The notes under the pieces are model-generated. The model was not told where the DNA came from. It did not search any database and worked only from the letters and a program-made list of their open reading frames with translations. This document shows, piece after piece, positions 1 through 8,367 of a DNA stretch of 51,054 nt. The stretch's first letter is position 1; each line of letters starts with the position of its first letter. The stretch comes from Candidatus Melainabacteria bacterium. Its GTDB lineage: Bacteria; Cyanobacteriota; Vampirovibrionia; Obscuribacterales; Obscuribacteraceae. The DNA lies in the NCBI GenBank assembly GCA_027451745.1, contig DAIDIP010000022.1, forward strand, positions 1 through 51,054, read 5' to 3'. The translations under genes were made by a program, and so were the position numbers.

Positions 1-233
1 ATACGTCTCCACCTGCCACCATTAATTTCTACAGCAAATAATGGTTTAGCAAAAGATGTACTTGGTGGAACGCTTTCCTGCTAGCTACTGTTTGGCACTA
101 AAAGGGCAGCAACCGAAAAGTTAGAATGGTTTATGTGAACCGATTTGAGAAATTGATGATTATATGCGCTTCAAAGCAAGGGCCTTTTGGTGCACATAAA
201 AAAGTTGCAAAAAAGGCTTCTTAGCTACTTAGT
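1..233. other. Left-edge non-coding stretch
   Basis: No convincing gene is visible here. The reverse strand reads open from about position 85 to the window edge and looks mildly protein-like (it ends ...EINGGRWRR), but it has an in-frame TAG just upstream and no ATG, GTG or TTG start that I can find. The stretch lies downstream of the minus-strand zinc-finger gene and contains A-rich runs near 198-214. Any gene crossing the left edge cannot be judged from this window. Confidence 0.4.
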
Positions 234-554
234 TCAATTAGTTTCGATAATTTCTTGCAGTATTTCGCTGCAGGTGTCCAAGCACTTATCACAAATATAG
301 ACGTCATTGCCTGGAATTAAATGTTCCACTTCGCTTTTGTTTTGATTGCAAAAAGAACAAGTTATAGTTTCGTCTTCTACACCAACAAATTCAGGATCGG
401 CAATAAATTCGTAAAATTCGTCTACACAAAGATCGCAAATTTTACTGTCTTCAGGACCAACAATTAAATAGCCAACTTTGTCATTATCTTGGTGACAAAA
501 TGAGCAAAAGAGACCGCTGTTGGTTTGGGTGGATTCAGTCATATGACAATTCAA
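234..554 (-). CDS. Tandem ClpX-type C4 zinc-finger protein (no AAA+ domain)
   Basis: A 106-residue protein made almost entirely of two copies of the ClpX N-terminal zinc-binding module. Copy 1 has CSFC near residue 17 and CDLC about 22 residues later. Copy 2 has CSFC near residue 66 and CDKC, followed by a CLDTCSEIL tail very like that of ClpX. In ClpX this module dimerises and binds adaptors and substrates; here no ATPase follows. The longest reading starts at TTG 554, with AGAAGA about 8 bases upstream. The ATG at 542 (MTEST) is a plausible alternative but has poorer spacing. The gene lies about 40 bases downstream of folC on the same strand, so it is probably co-transcribed. A role as a ClpXP adaptor or decoy is inference. 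Confidence 0.8.
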   Translation of the reverse strand: MNCHMTESTQTNSGLFCSFCHQDNDKVGYLIVGPEDSKICDLCVDEFYEFIADPEFVGVEDETITCSFCNQNKSEVEHLIPGNDVYICDKCLDTCSEILQEIIETN

Positions 555-594
555 CCATGGAATCTTCTTTTAGATCCCTAGTAAATAATAAATA

Positions 595-1917
595 TTAATT
601 CAAGCCGTCCTCAACGCTCTTCCAGCCTAGGGTTTGCATTGTGGCTTTTATTACCAAAAAGGAGCCAGAAGCAATTATGAAGTCATCTTTACTCCTGTTT
701 TTTCTTGCTGCATCTATAGCATCCGCTACTGAATCATGAACACTAGTTTTTATGCTATTTTCCTGCGCTAGCTTTGCTAATTCTTTTGGTGAAAAGAAAG
801 CTCTTTTGCCAGAAAGGTTAACCAAATAGAGGTTATCACCGGATCTCAACAAGTTTCTAAGCATAGATGAGCCGTCTTTATCTGCATAGCAAGCAAATAT
901 AAAGTGAAATGACTGCTTTGGAAATAATGCATCCAAGCTCTCACGCAGAGCTTTTGCACCGGCTGGATTGTGAGCCCCATCCAAAACAATGTGTTCAGAT
1001 TCTATAATTTGAAAGCGTCCTGGCCAGTAAAAGTTATTAATTCCTAAAAGAGCCTGGTCAAAAGATATTTTATTTTTGCTTTGGTTAAAACTTAATAGAT
1101 CAGCTACTTTGAGCATGTTAAGAGCTACTAAAGCATTTTGATATTGATAAATGCCATGACGAGTAATATTGTTTGTAATTTTTTTTAGTTGGATCGCGAG
1201 TTCTGAAAAATCATTTGTTTTATTGCTGTCCCCACTGCAAACTGTAAGAGGGGCATTCATTTCTTGAGCCCGTTTAGAAATCACAGTTAGAGCTGGTTCA
1301 CTTGCGGCAGTAATTATTGGTATACCTTTTTTTATTATGCCTGCTTTTTCCATAGCAATAGTTTGAAGATCTAAGCCAAGAATAGATTCGTGGTCTAAAG
1401 CAATATTGGTAATAGCTGTAGCTGAAAGATTTTGCAATACATTTGTAGTGTCGAAGCGACCCCCCAAGCCTACTTCGATAGCCGCTATATCAATATTGTT
1501 TTCAGTAAAATAAAAGAAAGCTAGAGCTACTAAAAATTCAAACCAAGACAACTTTCCATATTGTGGACTGAGGGCAGAAAAGCTTTCTGATTTAGCTTTT
1601 AAAATGGAAACAGCACTGGCTAAGTCTTGATCAGCTATTGGACTGCCATCTATGTGAAAGCGTTCGTTATAACGCAATAAATGTGGTCCTATAAAGCGTC
1701 CTATTTTTAGATTGCTTTGCCTTAAGCAACTGTCAACCATAGCTGTTGTTGATCCCTTTCCATTGGTGCCGGCAATGTGAAAAGCAGTAAAGGAATTTTG
1801 AGGAGAATTATAGTAAGAAAAAAAAGCCGCTATTCGTTCAAGACTGGGCGAAGTAGGCCTTTTTTGCTCAATGAGCTTAAGGTGTTCTATGTATTCAATT
1901 GCTTGTGAATAGTCCAT
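595..1917 (-). CDS. folC: Bifunctional folylpolyglutamate / dihydrofolate synthase
   Basis: Cytoplasmic ATP-dependent ligase of the Mur-ligase superfamily. It adds glutamate to dihydropteroate and/or to folates, completing and retaining the cofactor. The 440 residues match the family length. Visible signatures are the P-loop GTNGKGS at residues 50-56, EVGLGGRFDTTN near 150, the ALDHESILG segment with MEKAGIIK near 190, and the C-terminal WPGRFQ and LDGAHNPAGA motifs. The start is ATG 1917. It is transcribed away from the NUDIX gene, with a short divergent spacer of about 70 bases, and the tandem zinc-finger gene follows it. Nothing is missing from the catalytic motifs I can see. Confidence 0.95.
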   Translation of the reverse strand: MDYSQAIEYIEHLKLIEQKRPTSPSLERIAAFFSYYNSPQNSFTAFHIAGTNGKGSTTAMVDSCLRQSNLKIGRFIGPHLLRYNERFHIDGSPIADQDLASAVSILKAKSESFSALSPQYGKLSWFEFLVALAFFYFTENNIDIAAIEVGLGGRFDTTNVLQNLSATAITNIALDHESILGLDLQTIAMEKAGIIKKGIPIITAASEPALTVISKRAQEMNAPLTVCSGDSNKTNDFSELAIQLKKITNNITRHGIYQYQNALVALNMLKVADLLSFNQSKNKISFDQALLGINNFYWPGRFQIIESEHIVLDGAHNPAGAKALRESLDALFPKQSFHFIFACYADKDGSSMLRNLLRSGDNLYLVNLSGKRAFFSPKELAKLAQENSIKTSVHDSVADAIDAARKNRSKDDFIIASGSFLVIKATMQTLGWKSVEDGLN

Positions 1918-1986
1918 AATTAAAGTGCAGTCGATGCAAACACTGAATGTAAAACGATTGCAATATAGTTTGCTAAGGAGGCATTT

Positions 1987-2511
1987 GTGACACTATTTAC
2001 CCGTCTGGATAAAGTAGCAAGCAAGTTAGTTTACCAGGGCAAAGTTATTAGTTTACGCGTTGACGAAGTTACTTCACAATACAAAACTGTAACCAGAGAA
2101 ATAGTCGAACATAATGGAGGCGTAGTTATAGCTTGCCAGCCCGAGCCAGATATGATTGTCCTGGTTAAACAGTATCGATATCCAATAGATAAGGATTTAA
2201 TTGAATTGCCTGCTGGGAGAATCGATGCTGGCGAATTCCCACTACCAGCTGCTCAGCGCGAATTAAGAGAAGAAACTGGTTATGAAGCAGCCATATGGCG
2301 TGAATTACTAAAGATGTATTCAGCGCCTGGCTTTTGTGACGAAGTTTTACATGTATTTCAAGCAACTAAAACCAATCTAACAGCTAAGGCATTAGATCAT
2401 GATGAAGAAACTGATGTAATAATAATCCCCGTCAGAGAGGCTTGGCAGCAAGTATTAGATGGCAAGATTTGTGATGCCAAGACTATTGCAGGTTTAGCAA
2501 TGTTGATTTGA
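1987..2511 (+). CDS. NUDIX hydrolase, ADP-ribose pyrophosphatase type
   Basis: A 174-residue hydrolase of nucleoside diphosphates linked to another moiety; the closest family type is ADP-ribose pyrophosphatase (NudF-like). The complete Nudix box is present: G77, E83, then RELREETGY at 91-99, fitting GX5EX7REUXEEXGU. The upstream YRYP and ELPAG elements are typical of ADP-sugar pyrophosphatases. Translation starts at GTG 1987, with an excellent AAGGAGG at 1975-1981. The true substrate cannot be read from the sequence. Divergent from folC and followed by a small membrane-protein gene. Confidence 0.9.
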   Translation: MTLFTRLDKVASKLVYQGKVISLRVDEVTSQYKTVTREIVEHNGGVVIACQPEPDMIVLVKQYRYPIDKDLIELPAGRIDAGEFPLPAAQRELREETGYEAAIWRELLKMYSAPGFCDEVLHVFQATKTNLTAKALDHDEETDVIIIPVREAWQQVLDGKICDAKTIAGLAMLI

Positions 2512-2546
2512 AATGATTCTTGCCTAAGTGCTAGAATTGTATTCTT

Positions 2547-2786
2547 ATGACAGAAAAAACACCTAACAGCTCTATACCAATGCCTATTGTCGGCGCAGTC
2601 TTAGTAGGTCTTCTAAGTGCCATACTTGTTGGTTTTAGCTTTGTAGTTATCAAGTACTGGCCTCAGCCAGCCAGCGTTGCACCCGCTTTAAGTTTTGCAG
2701 GTGGTTTTTGGTGGGGCGGTATAGTTGGTGCAATAACCGGCTTCATACTTGGCTTCCTCACAGACGAAAAGCATTTCGTTCAATAA
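2547..2786 (+). CDS. Small two-TM membrane protein
   Basis: A 79-residue protein with no function I recognise. It has a short polar N-terminus, a hydrophobic segment at about residues 12-35, a Pro-rich turn (YWPQPASVAP) and a second glycine-rich hydrophobic segment at about 48-72 that ends in charged residues. This predicts two membrane helices. It begins with ATG 2547, 35 bases after the NUDIX gene, and may share its transcript. It faces the RNA methyltransferase gene, with a small hairpin between the two ends. Confidence 0.7.
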   Translation: MTEKTPNSSIPMPIVGAVLVGLLSAILVGFSFVVIKYWPQPASVAPALSFAGGFWWGGIVGAITGFILGFLTDEKHFVQ

Positions 2787-2818
2787 GCTCTAATATTTAT
2801 CTCGGTTATACATGGGTT

Positions 2819-2838
2819 GCGCACCACATACAGTGCGT
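2819..2838. terminator. Small hairpin between convergent genes
   Basis: GCGCAC at 2819-2824 can pair with GTGCGT at 2833-2838 around the 8-base loop CACATACA. It sits exactly between a plus-strand and a minus-strand stop codon and touches the latter. There is no long T-run on either side, so efficient intrinsic termination is uncertain. Confidence 0.35.
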
Positions 2839-3509
2839 TAAGTAAATTCATTTATAAAATAAGCGGCAACGGCAAAGGCAGAGGCAACGTTGAGCGATTC
2901 TTTACTGCCTTTCATTGGCAGATCGCAAATATAATCACAATATGCCATTACTTCTGGGGACAAGCCTGCATTTTCATTGCCAACTATTAGACATACAGGT
3001 TTTTTGATTATTTTATTTTTCAATAAACTTACCAGATGAACTGATTTTTCATTACGCTCTAAACCCAAAATAAGCATTCCTAACTCTTTAAGAGCAGGAA
3101 TTATATTCAAAGGACTATAGATATATCGCCAAAACAAAGTTTGTTCTGCACCTAAGGCTGTTTTGCTTATTTCTTTGCTAGGAGGACATCCAGTTATTCC
3201 GGAAAGATAGAGGCGTGAAATGTCCGCTGCGTCAGCAGTGCGAAACATAGAACCAACGTTCCACAAACTACGAATATCTTCTAATAGGGCATAAAATTGT
3301 CCATTTTTTCTGGCTAGGTCATTAGTATTGTCTGCCTTACTAAAGAATTTTTCTTTGGACATTAATTTGTCAATAATTTCAACCGGTTTTGCCCTGCTTA
3401 ATCGGTGACATTGGGGACAAAATTCATTAACAAGATAAGATTTAACCTTGTCAGTCGATTCTATTTTGTATTGATTCAAACAGTCAAGATAAGAACAACG
3501 GGTCAGCAT
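2838..3509 (-). CDS. TrmH/SpoU-family RNA 2'-O-methyltransferase with N-terminal Cys motif
   Basis: A 223-residue SAM-dependent methyltransferase of the SPOUT (TrmH) class. Motif 1 is visible as NVGSMFRTAD at residues 84-93, motif 2 as VGNENAGLS near 170 and motif 3 as LPMKGSKESLNVASAFAVA near 200. This is the trefoil-knot SAM site. The first 40 residues are unlike classical TrmH and carry Cys5, Cys10 and CPQCH at 31-35, a possible small zinc site that could help RNA binding (inference). Substrate, tRNA or rRNA, cannot be told. The start is ATG 3509. Confidence 0.88.
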   Translation of the reverse strand: MLTRCSYLDCLNQYKIESTDKVKSYLVNEFCPQCHRLSRAKPVEIIDKLMSKEKFFSKADNTNDLARKNGQFYALLEDIRSLWNVGSMFRTADAADISRLYLSGITGCPPSKEISKTALGAEQTLFWRYIYSPLNIIPALKELGMLILGLERNEKSVHLVSLLKNKIIKKPVCLIVGNENAGLSPEVMAYCDYICDLPMKGSKESLNVASAFAVAAYFINEFT

Positions 3510-3681
3510 TAGTCCTCTTCAAGCTTTGTATTTGGCCTTTTCCGCTTATCAGGTATAAAAGCAAAATGTTCTAAGACGAATTGATAAATTTACGATCTTG
3601 AGATAATAATGATATAAGTACAATATCAGTTTGTGTATAAGCTGAGTAAACTGGCACGATTTTTCGTAAAGGGGTAGTTGA

Positions 3682-3831
3682 ATGAATGCTTTTCTAAGCA
3701 ATCCTTTGAATATAGCAATAGTATTGGTGCTCCCAATAGTAATTATCCGCCTTACAAAGTCTCTGAAGCGCTTCAATGAAAAGGTTGCAGAGAAAAAGGA
3801 AACACCTGAAACCAAAGAAACCCAAAGCTAA
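3682..3831 (+). CDS. Short single-TM protein (49 aa)
   Basis: A short open frame with a good start: ATG 3682, preceded by AAAGGGG at about 3668-3674. The protein begins MNAFLSNPLNIAIVLVLPIV, forming one hydrophobic helix at roughly residues 7-23. A very basic and then acidic tail rich in Lys, Glu and Thr follows. The composition and ribosome-binding site favour a real small membrane protein; no family is recognised. It lies about 70 bases upstream of acsA in the same direction. Confidence 0.55.
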   Translation: MNAFLSNPLNIAIVLVLPIVIIRLTKSLKRFNEKVAEKKETPETKETQS

Positions 3832-3904
3832 TACCCTGGCTTGTTGCTTTACTCGTTTCGCTATATAGTTTGTTTCAATAACATCTAAGCGAGGCGGTAG
3901 GCTT

Positions 3905-5626
3905 GTGCAGATTATAAGAAAGTCTGGTATTGAACCAAATTTGGAAAACTATGAGGGCAGTTATGCTACTTTTGACTGGCTTCATGGCAATAAAGAAATA
4001 GATTATTTTGCTGATGGCAAAATTAATGCGGCTTTCAATGCTATCGACAGACATCTGCATAAAGGACGAGCCAATAAAGTAGCTTTATATGCCGTTAGTG
4101 ATAATGGGCATCTAGAAAAATTCACTTTTCAAGAAATTGCAACTGCGGCTAATCGGTTAGCCAACGCTCTCAAGAAGCTGGGCGTAAAAAAGAGCGACCG
4201 AGTATTTGTTTTTTTACCACGCATAGCCGAACTATATATAAGCACAATTGCAATTGCTAAGCTTGGAGCAATTGTTGGTCCTTTATTTTCGGCCTTTGGA
4301 CCCGATGCCTTACGCGATCGTTTGATAGATAGCGAAGCAAAAGTAATTATTACCAACGATGTTCTAAAACAAAAGCTTATCGAGATCCAAGGACAGTTAG
4401 TAGACTTAGATCACATAGTTGTTGTTAACAGTAAAACATCTCCATTAGCTGGAGAAATTAGTTATGAAGAACTGGTCAAAGATGCGCCCAGTGATCCTGT
4501 GTGTGAAGCTGTAAGCGTAGATCACCCTTTATATTTGCTCTACACTTCTGGCACTACCGGCAAACCAAAAGGGGTTGTACATGCCCATGGTGATATTGTT
4601 GGGCATCACATGAGCGCCAAATGGGTTTTGGACTTAAAAGAAGATGATATGTACTGGTGCACCGCTGATCCAGGCTGGGTGACTGGCACCGTATATGGTA
4701 TCTTTGCACCTTGGTCTAATGGCATATCAGTAGTTTGCTATGAGGGGCGTTTTAGTGCTCATGATTGGTATGCTTTAATTGATAAGCTAAAAGTAACAGT
4801 TTGGTACACAGCACCTACTGCTTTGAGAATGCTTATGAAAGCTGGTATACAAGCAGTAAATGATTTTAAGCTTGACAGCTTGAGACACATTGCCAGCGTA
4901 GGAGAACCATTAAATCCAGAAGTTATTCGCTGGGGCATGGAAGCATTTGGTTTGCCCATACATGATAATTGGTGGCAAACTGAAACTGGCATGCAGTTAA
5001 TAGCTAATTTACCTTGCTTGCCTATTAAACCAGGCTCTATGGGTAAACCACTGCCTGGTATACATGCCAGTGTTGTTGATGACAATGGTGTGGAGTTGGC
5101 CGCGCACCAACTAGGACGTTTGGTAGTTAAGCCGGGCTGGCCTACCATGCTCAAAGGTATATGGCGCAACGAAGAAAAATTTCAAGAATATTTTAAAATT
5201 CCTGGCTGGTATACAAGTGGTGACAATGCCTGGAAAGATGAAGATGGTTATTTCTGGTTTGTTGGTCGAGCGGACGATGTAATAAATACTTCAGGACATC
5301 GCGTTGGTCCCTTCGAAGTAGAGTCGGCATTATTAGAACATCCGGCAGTGGCAGAAGCGGGTGTAATAGGTAAGCCAGATTCTGAGCGGGGAGAGATTAT
5401 TAAAGCTTTTGTAGTTTTAAAAAATAATGTTTCTAGCTCAGAAAAGCTTCTTGAGGAACTCAAAATACATACAAAAAACAAATTGGCTGCCCACGCTTAT
5501 CCGAAAGAAATTGAAATAAGAACAAGTCTTCCGAAGACAAGATCGGGTAAAATTATGCGCCGCCTTCTTAAAGCTTGGGAGCTTGGTTTGCCAACTGGTG
5601 ACATCTCTGCGCTAGAAGATGAATAG
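3905..5626 (+). CDS. acsA: Acetyl-CoA synthetase (AMP-forming)
   Basis: Makes acetyl-CoA from acetate, ATP and CoA through acetyl-AMP in the cytosol. At 573 residues it matches the shorter Bacillus-type AcsA rather than the roughly 650-residue Acs. The adenylate-forming signature YTSGTTGKPKG starts at residue 213. NWWQTETG near 357 is the A5 region, TSGDNAWKDEDGY the A7 region, and the C-terminal SGKIMRR has K549 at the catalytic lysine position that acetylation usually controls. It starts with GTG 3905 behind GAGGCGG at 3891-3897. A propionyl-CoA preference cannot be excluded. Confidence 0.93.
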   Translation: MQIIRKSGIEPNLENYEGSYATFDWLHGNKEIDYFADGKINAAFNAIDRHLHKGRANKVALYAVSDNGHLEKFTFQEIATAANRLANALKKLGVKKSDRVFVFLPRIAELYISTIAIAKLGAIVGPLFSAFGPDALRDRLIDSEAKVIITNDVLKQKLIEIQGQLVDLDHIVVVNSKTSPLAGEISYEELVKDAPSDPVCEAVSVDHPLYLLYTSGTTGKPKGVVHAHGDIVGHHMSAKWVLDLKEDDMYWCTADPGWVTGTVYGIFAPWSNGISVVCYEGRFSAHDWYALIDKLKVTVWYTAPTALRMLMKAGIQAVNDFKLDSLRHIASVGEPLNPEVIRWGMEAFGLPIHDNWWQTETGMQLIANLPCLPIKPGSMGKPLPGIHASVVDDNGVELAAHQLGRLVVKPGWPTMLKGIWRNEEKFQEYFKIPGWYTSGDNAWKDEDGYFWFVGRADDVINTSGHRVGPFEVESALLEHPAVAEAGVIGKPDSERGEIIKAFVVLKNNVSSSEKLLEELKIHTKNKLAAHAYPKEIEIRTSLPKTRSGKIMRRLLKAWELGLPTGDISALEDE

Positions 5627-5721
5627 AATCTAGTTTAATTGAACTTTTTCTAAGCGACTTACGTATATAAGATGGGTTTATCATTAACAAACTCGCTCAA
5701 ATTCTCTAATTCAATAAAGTA

Positions 5722-8367
5722 ATGAATACTGAACAATTGCTTACCGAAACAAATATAGAACGTCTGCCACCTCAGTCAATTGAGTCTGAGCAAGCTGTGC
5801 TAGGTGCATTGTTAGTTAGCGGTGACGGCATTAGCCGCATATTGGATCTTTTGGAGCCTGAATATTTTTATCGCCGAGCTCACCAAGAAATCTATGCGGC
5901 AATGGTTACTTTATTCGACAATAACGAACCAATTGATATATTGACTGTTTCTCAGTTTTTACAGGACAAGGGGAATATTGATTCGGTCGGCGGTAGACAA
6001 TATATAACCGACTTATCTCTTTCTGTAGCTACAACTGCTAATTTAGAATATTACGCACGCATAGTACAGGAAAAAGCGGTATTGCGTAATTTAATTAAGG
6101 CCGGCACTGAAATTGTTGGTAATTGCTACGGAGACGTAGAGGCAGATGCAGCTTTGGACAAAGCCGAGCATTTGATCTTCCATCTTGCTCAAAAGCGTGG
6201 TATGCAACAGTTAATTCATATAAAACATATTGTTGAACAATCTTTTCAACGCATCGAAGAACGTTATGAAAATAGAGACAACTTGTCTGGTGTACCAAGT
6301 GGATTCTATGATCTTGATGCACTTACGTCTGGTTTTCAGCCTTCTGATTTAATTATTATTGCCGCTAGACCGTCAATGGGAAAAACGGCGCTCTGTTTGA
6401 CCATCGCCCAACATGCTGCAATTGATAAAGGTATACCAATAGCAATATTCAGTCTTGAAATGTCTAAAGAACAGCTAGTACAACGTATGCTTTGTTCAGA
6501 AGCTTCGATTGATGCCAATCGTTTACGCACAGGTCATTTACATACAAATGACTGGACTCATTTAGCCATGGCTATGGGTAAATTAGGCGAAGCGCCGGTT
6601 TATATAGACGATTCTGCCTTATTGAATGTTCTAGAAATACGCGCTAAAGCAAGAAGACTGAAAGCAGAGAATAAGGGGCTAGGACTAATCATCATAGACT
6701 ATATTCAGTTATTGCAAGGACGTAAGCAAACAGATAATCGTGTGCAAGAAGTATCAGAGATCTCGCGAAGTTTAAAAACTTTGGCTCGTGAACTCAATGT
6801 TCCCGTTATAGCCTTATCTCAATTGTCTCGAGCCGTAGAAACAAGACAGAATAAAAGACCAATGTTGTCCGACTTACGAGAATCTGGTTGCTTAACCGGA
6901 GACACTTTAGTTTATCTGCCCGATGAAGGTATCTACCAGCCAATAAAAACCTTAGTTGGACAAAGCGGTTTCAGAGTGTTAGCTCTAGATACACAAAGCT
7001 GGCAGCTTCAATCTAAGAAGGTGACTAATGCGTTTAGCACTGGTATTAAGCCGGTTTATAAATTAACTACTAACCTTGGTCGATCCATAAGAGCCACCGC
7101 TAATCATAAATTTTTGACTATGGAAGGATGGTTTCGTCTAGACGAACTTAAACCAGGGATGCGCCTAGCCGTACCTCGGGAACTTAAAGGTAGTGCAAAG
7201 GCGACGATGACACTCGACGAATTAGCATTGCTTGGTTATTTGATAGGAGATGGTTGTACTCTGGCCAGACACACCATGCAATTTACAACCGCTGATTACG
7301 ATCTTGCTGAAGATGTAGTAAGGGTAGCTTCTTTGATTTTTGGATCAAATATCTCTCCTCGCATAGCAAGGGAAAGAGACTGGTATCAAGTTTATTTGCC
7401 TGCCACCCAACGATTAGCTCGTGGAAAGCGTAATCCTATCGCTGCCTGGCTGGATAGTTTGAATGTGTTCAATTTACGCTCTTACGAAAAATTTGTTCCC
7501 AAAGAGGTGTTTGCTCAAACACCAGCTAATATAGCCTGTTTTCTCAAACATCTTTGGGCAACAGACGGCACAATCTCGTTGCCAGAAAATAGCAAAATTC
7601 CAGTAGCTATGTATGCAACCAGCAGTAAACGTCTTGCCTTTGATGTGCAATCGCTCTTGTTGAAACTTGGCATTAACTCAATACAGCGCGTAGTTCCTCA
7701 AACAAATAAAGGTAGGGATCAGCACCATATAATTATTACTGGTAAACAAGATCTGCAAATATTTCTTACTTTTATCGGAATAGCAGGACAAAGAAAAGAT
7801 CAGATTGTTAAAAAAGTTGATTCACACTTATCGGTCAGAACTTCTAATACTAATCGCGACATAATCCCCGTAGAGGCCTGGAAACTTGCCATCGAGCCAG
7901 CAAGGTTGGTAGCAGGATTAACAACAAGACAGTTACAAGAAGCTATGGGCATGTCTTACTGTGGGAGTGCATTATATAAAAGCGGAATTGGTAGAGAAAG
8001 GACTCTAAAAATTGCAGAAATACTCAAATCTAATGAATTAATTAGCTTGGCTACGAGTGACGTTTATTGGGATGGAATAAAAAGTATTGAATTAGAGGGG
8101 GAAGAAGAAGTTTTCGACTTAACCGTGGAAGACTTACACAACTTTGTTGCCAACAACATTACTGTTCACAATAGTATCGAGCAAGATGCTGACGTAGTAA
8201 TGTTTATCTATAGGGATGAATACTACAACCCTGAAAGCGAAAGACGTGGCGAAGCAGAAATCATTATTGCTAAACAACGTAATGGCCCAACCGGGCATGT
8301 GGAATTACTCTATCAATCAAGTATTACTCGCTTCTTAAACAAAGTGCATAATCAATATACGGCTTAA
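5722..8367 (+). CDS. dnaB: Replicative DNA helicase DnaB with in-frame intein
   Basis: Hexameric 5'-3' replicative helicase precursor of 881 residues. The exteins alone total 453 residues, the normal DnaB length. The N-terminal domain begins near residue 15 (PPQSIESEQAVLGALL). The RecA-like domain has Walker A ARPSMGKT with K221, and Walker B LIIIDYIQLL near 330. After DLRESG at residue 389 the frame enters an intein and returns at S818 (SIEQDADVVMFIYRDEYYN), which is perfectly conserved DnaB sequence. Active helicase therefore requires protein splicing. The stop codon overlaps that of the convergent acyl-CoA ligase gene within TTAA. No strong ribosome-binding site precedes ATG 5722. Confidence 0.97.
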   Translation: MNTEQLLTETNIERLPPQSIESEQAVLGALLVSGDGISRILDLLEPEYFYRRAHQEIYAAMVTLFDNNEPIDILTVSQFLQDKGNIDSVGGRQYITDLSLSVATTANLEYYARIVQEKAVLRNLIKAGTEIVGNCYGDVEADAALDKAEHLIFHLAQKRGMQQLIHIKHIVEQSFQRIEERYENRDNLSGVPSGFYDLDALTSGFQPSDLIIIAARPSMGKTALCLTIAQHAAIDKGIPIAIFSLEMSKEQLVQRMLCSEASIDANRLRTGHLHTNDWTHLAMAMGKLGEAPVYIDDSALLNVLEIRAKARRLKAENKGLGLIIIDYIQLLQGRKQTDNRVQEVSEISRSLKTLARELNVPVIALSQLSRAVETRQNKRPMLSDLRESGCLTGDTLVYLPDEGIYQPIKTLVGQSGFRVLALDTQSWQLQSKKVTNAFSTGIKPVYKLTTNLGRSIRATANHKFLTMEGWFRLDELKPGMRLAVPRELKGSAKATMTLDELALLGYLIGDGCTLARHTMQFTTADYDLAEDVVRVASLIFGSNISPRIARERDWYQVYLPATQRLARGKRNPIAAWLDSLNVFNLRSYEKFVPKEVFAQTPANIACFLKHLWATDGTISLPENSKIPVAMYATSSKRLAFDVQSLLLKLGINSIQRVVPQTNKGRDQHHIIITGKQDLQIFLTFIGIAGQRKDQIVKKVDSHLSVRTSNTNRDIIPVEAWKLAIEPARLVAGLTTRQLQEAMGMSYCGSALYKSGIGRERTLKIAEILKSNELISLATSDVYWDGIKSIELEGEEEVFDLTVEDLHNFVANNITVHNSIEQDADVVMFIYRDEYYNPESERRGEAEIIIAKQRNGPTGHVELLYQSSITRFLNKVHNQYTA
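6889..8172 (+). mobile_element. DnaB intein with LAGLIDADG (DOD) homing endonuclease
   Basis: The intein spans residues 390-817, 428 residues. Splicing blocks are complete: Cys390 begins CLTGDTLVYLP, block B is RATANH with T459 and H462, block F is DLTVEDLHNFVANN, and the end is His816-Asn817 followed by Ser818 as the +1 nucleophile. The insertion site RESG/SIEQD is the one known from the Synechocystis DnaB intein. A LAGLIDADG-type endonuclease lies between the splicing halves, with LGYLIGDG (D510) and LWATDG (D615) as the two catalytic motifs, both intact. It should therefore be able to splice and may still home. Confidence 0.93.

Noticed and set aside
1-85. Reverse-strand open reading at the left edge
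   Set aside because: No start codon after an in-frame TAG; too short to judge.
4759-5169. 136-residue minus-strand frame inside acsA
   Set aside because: Antisense to conserved acsA sequence with no own motif.
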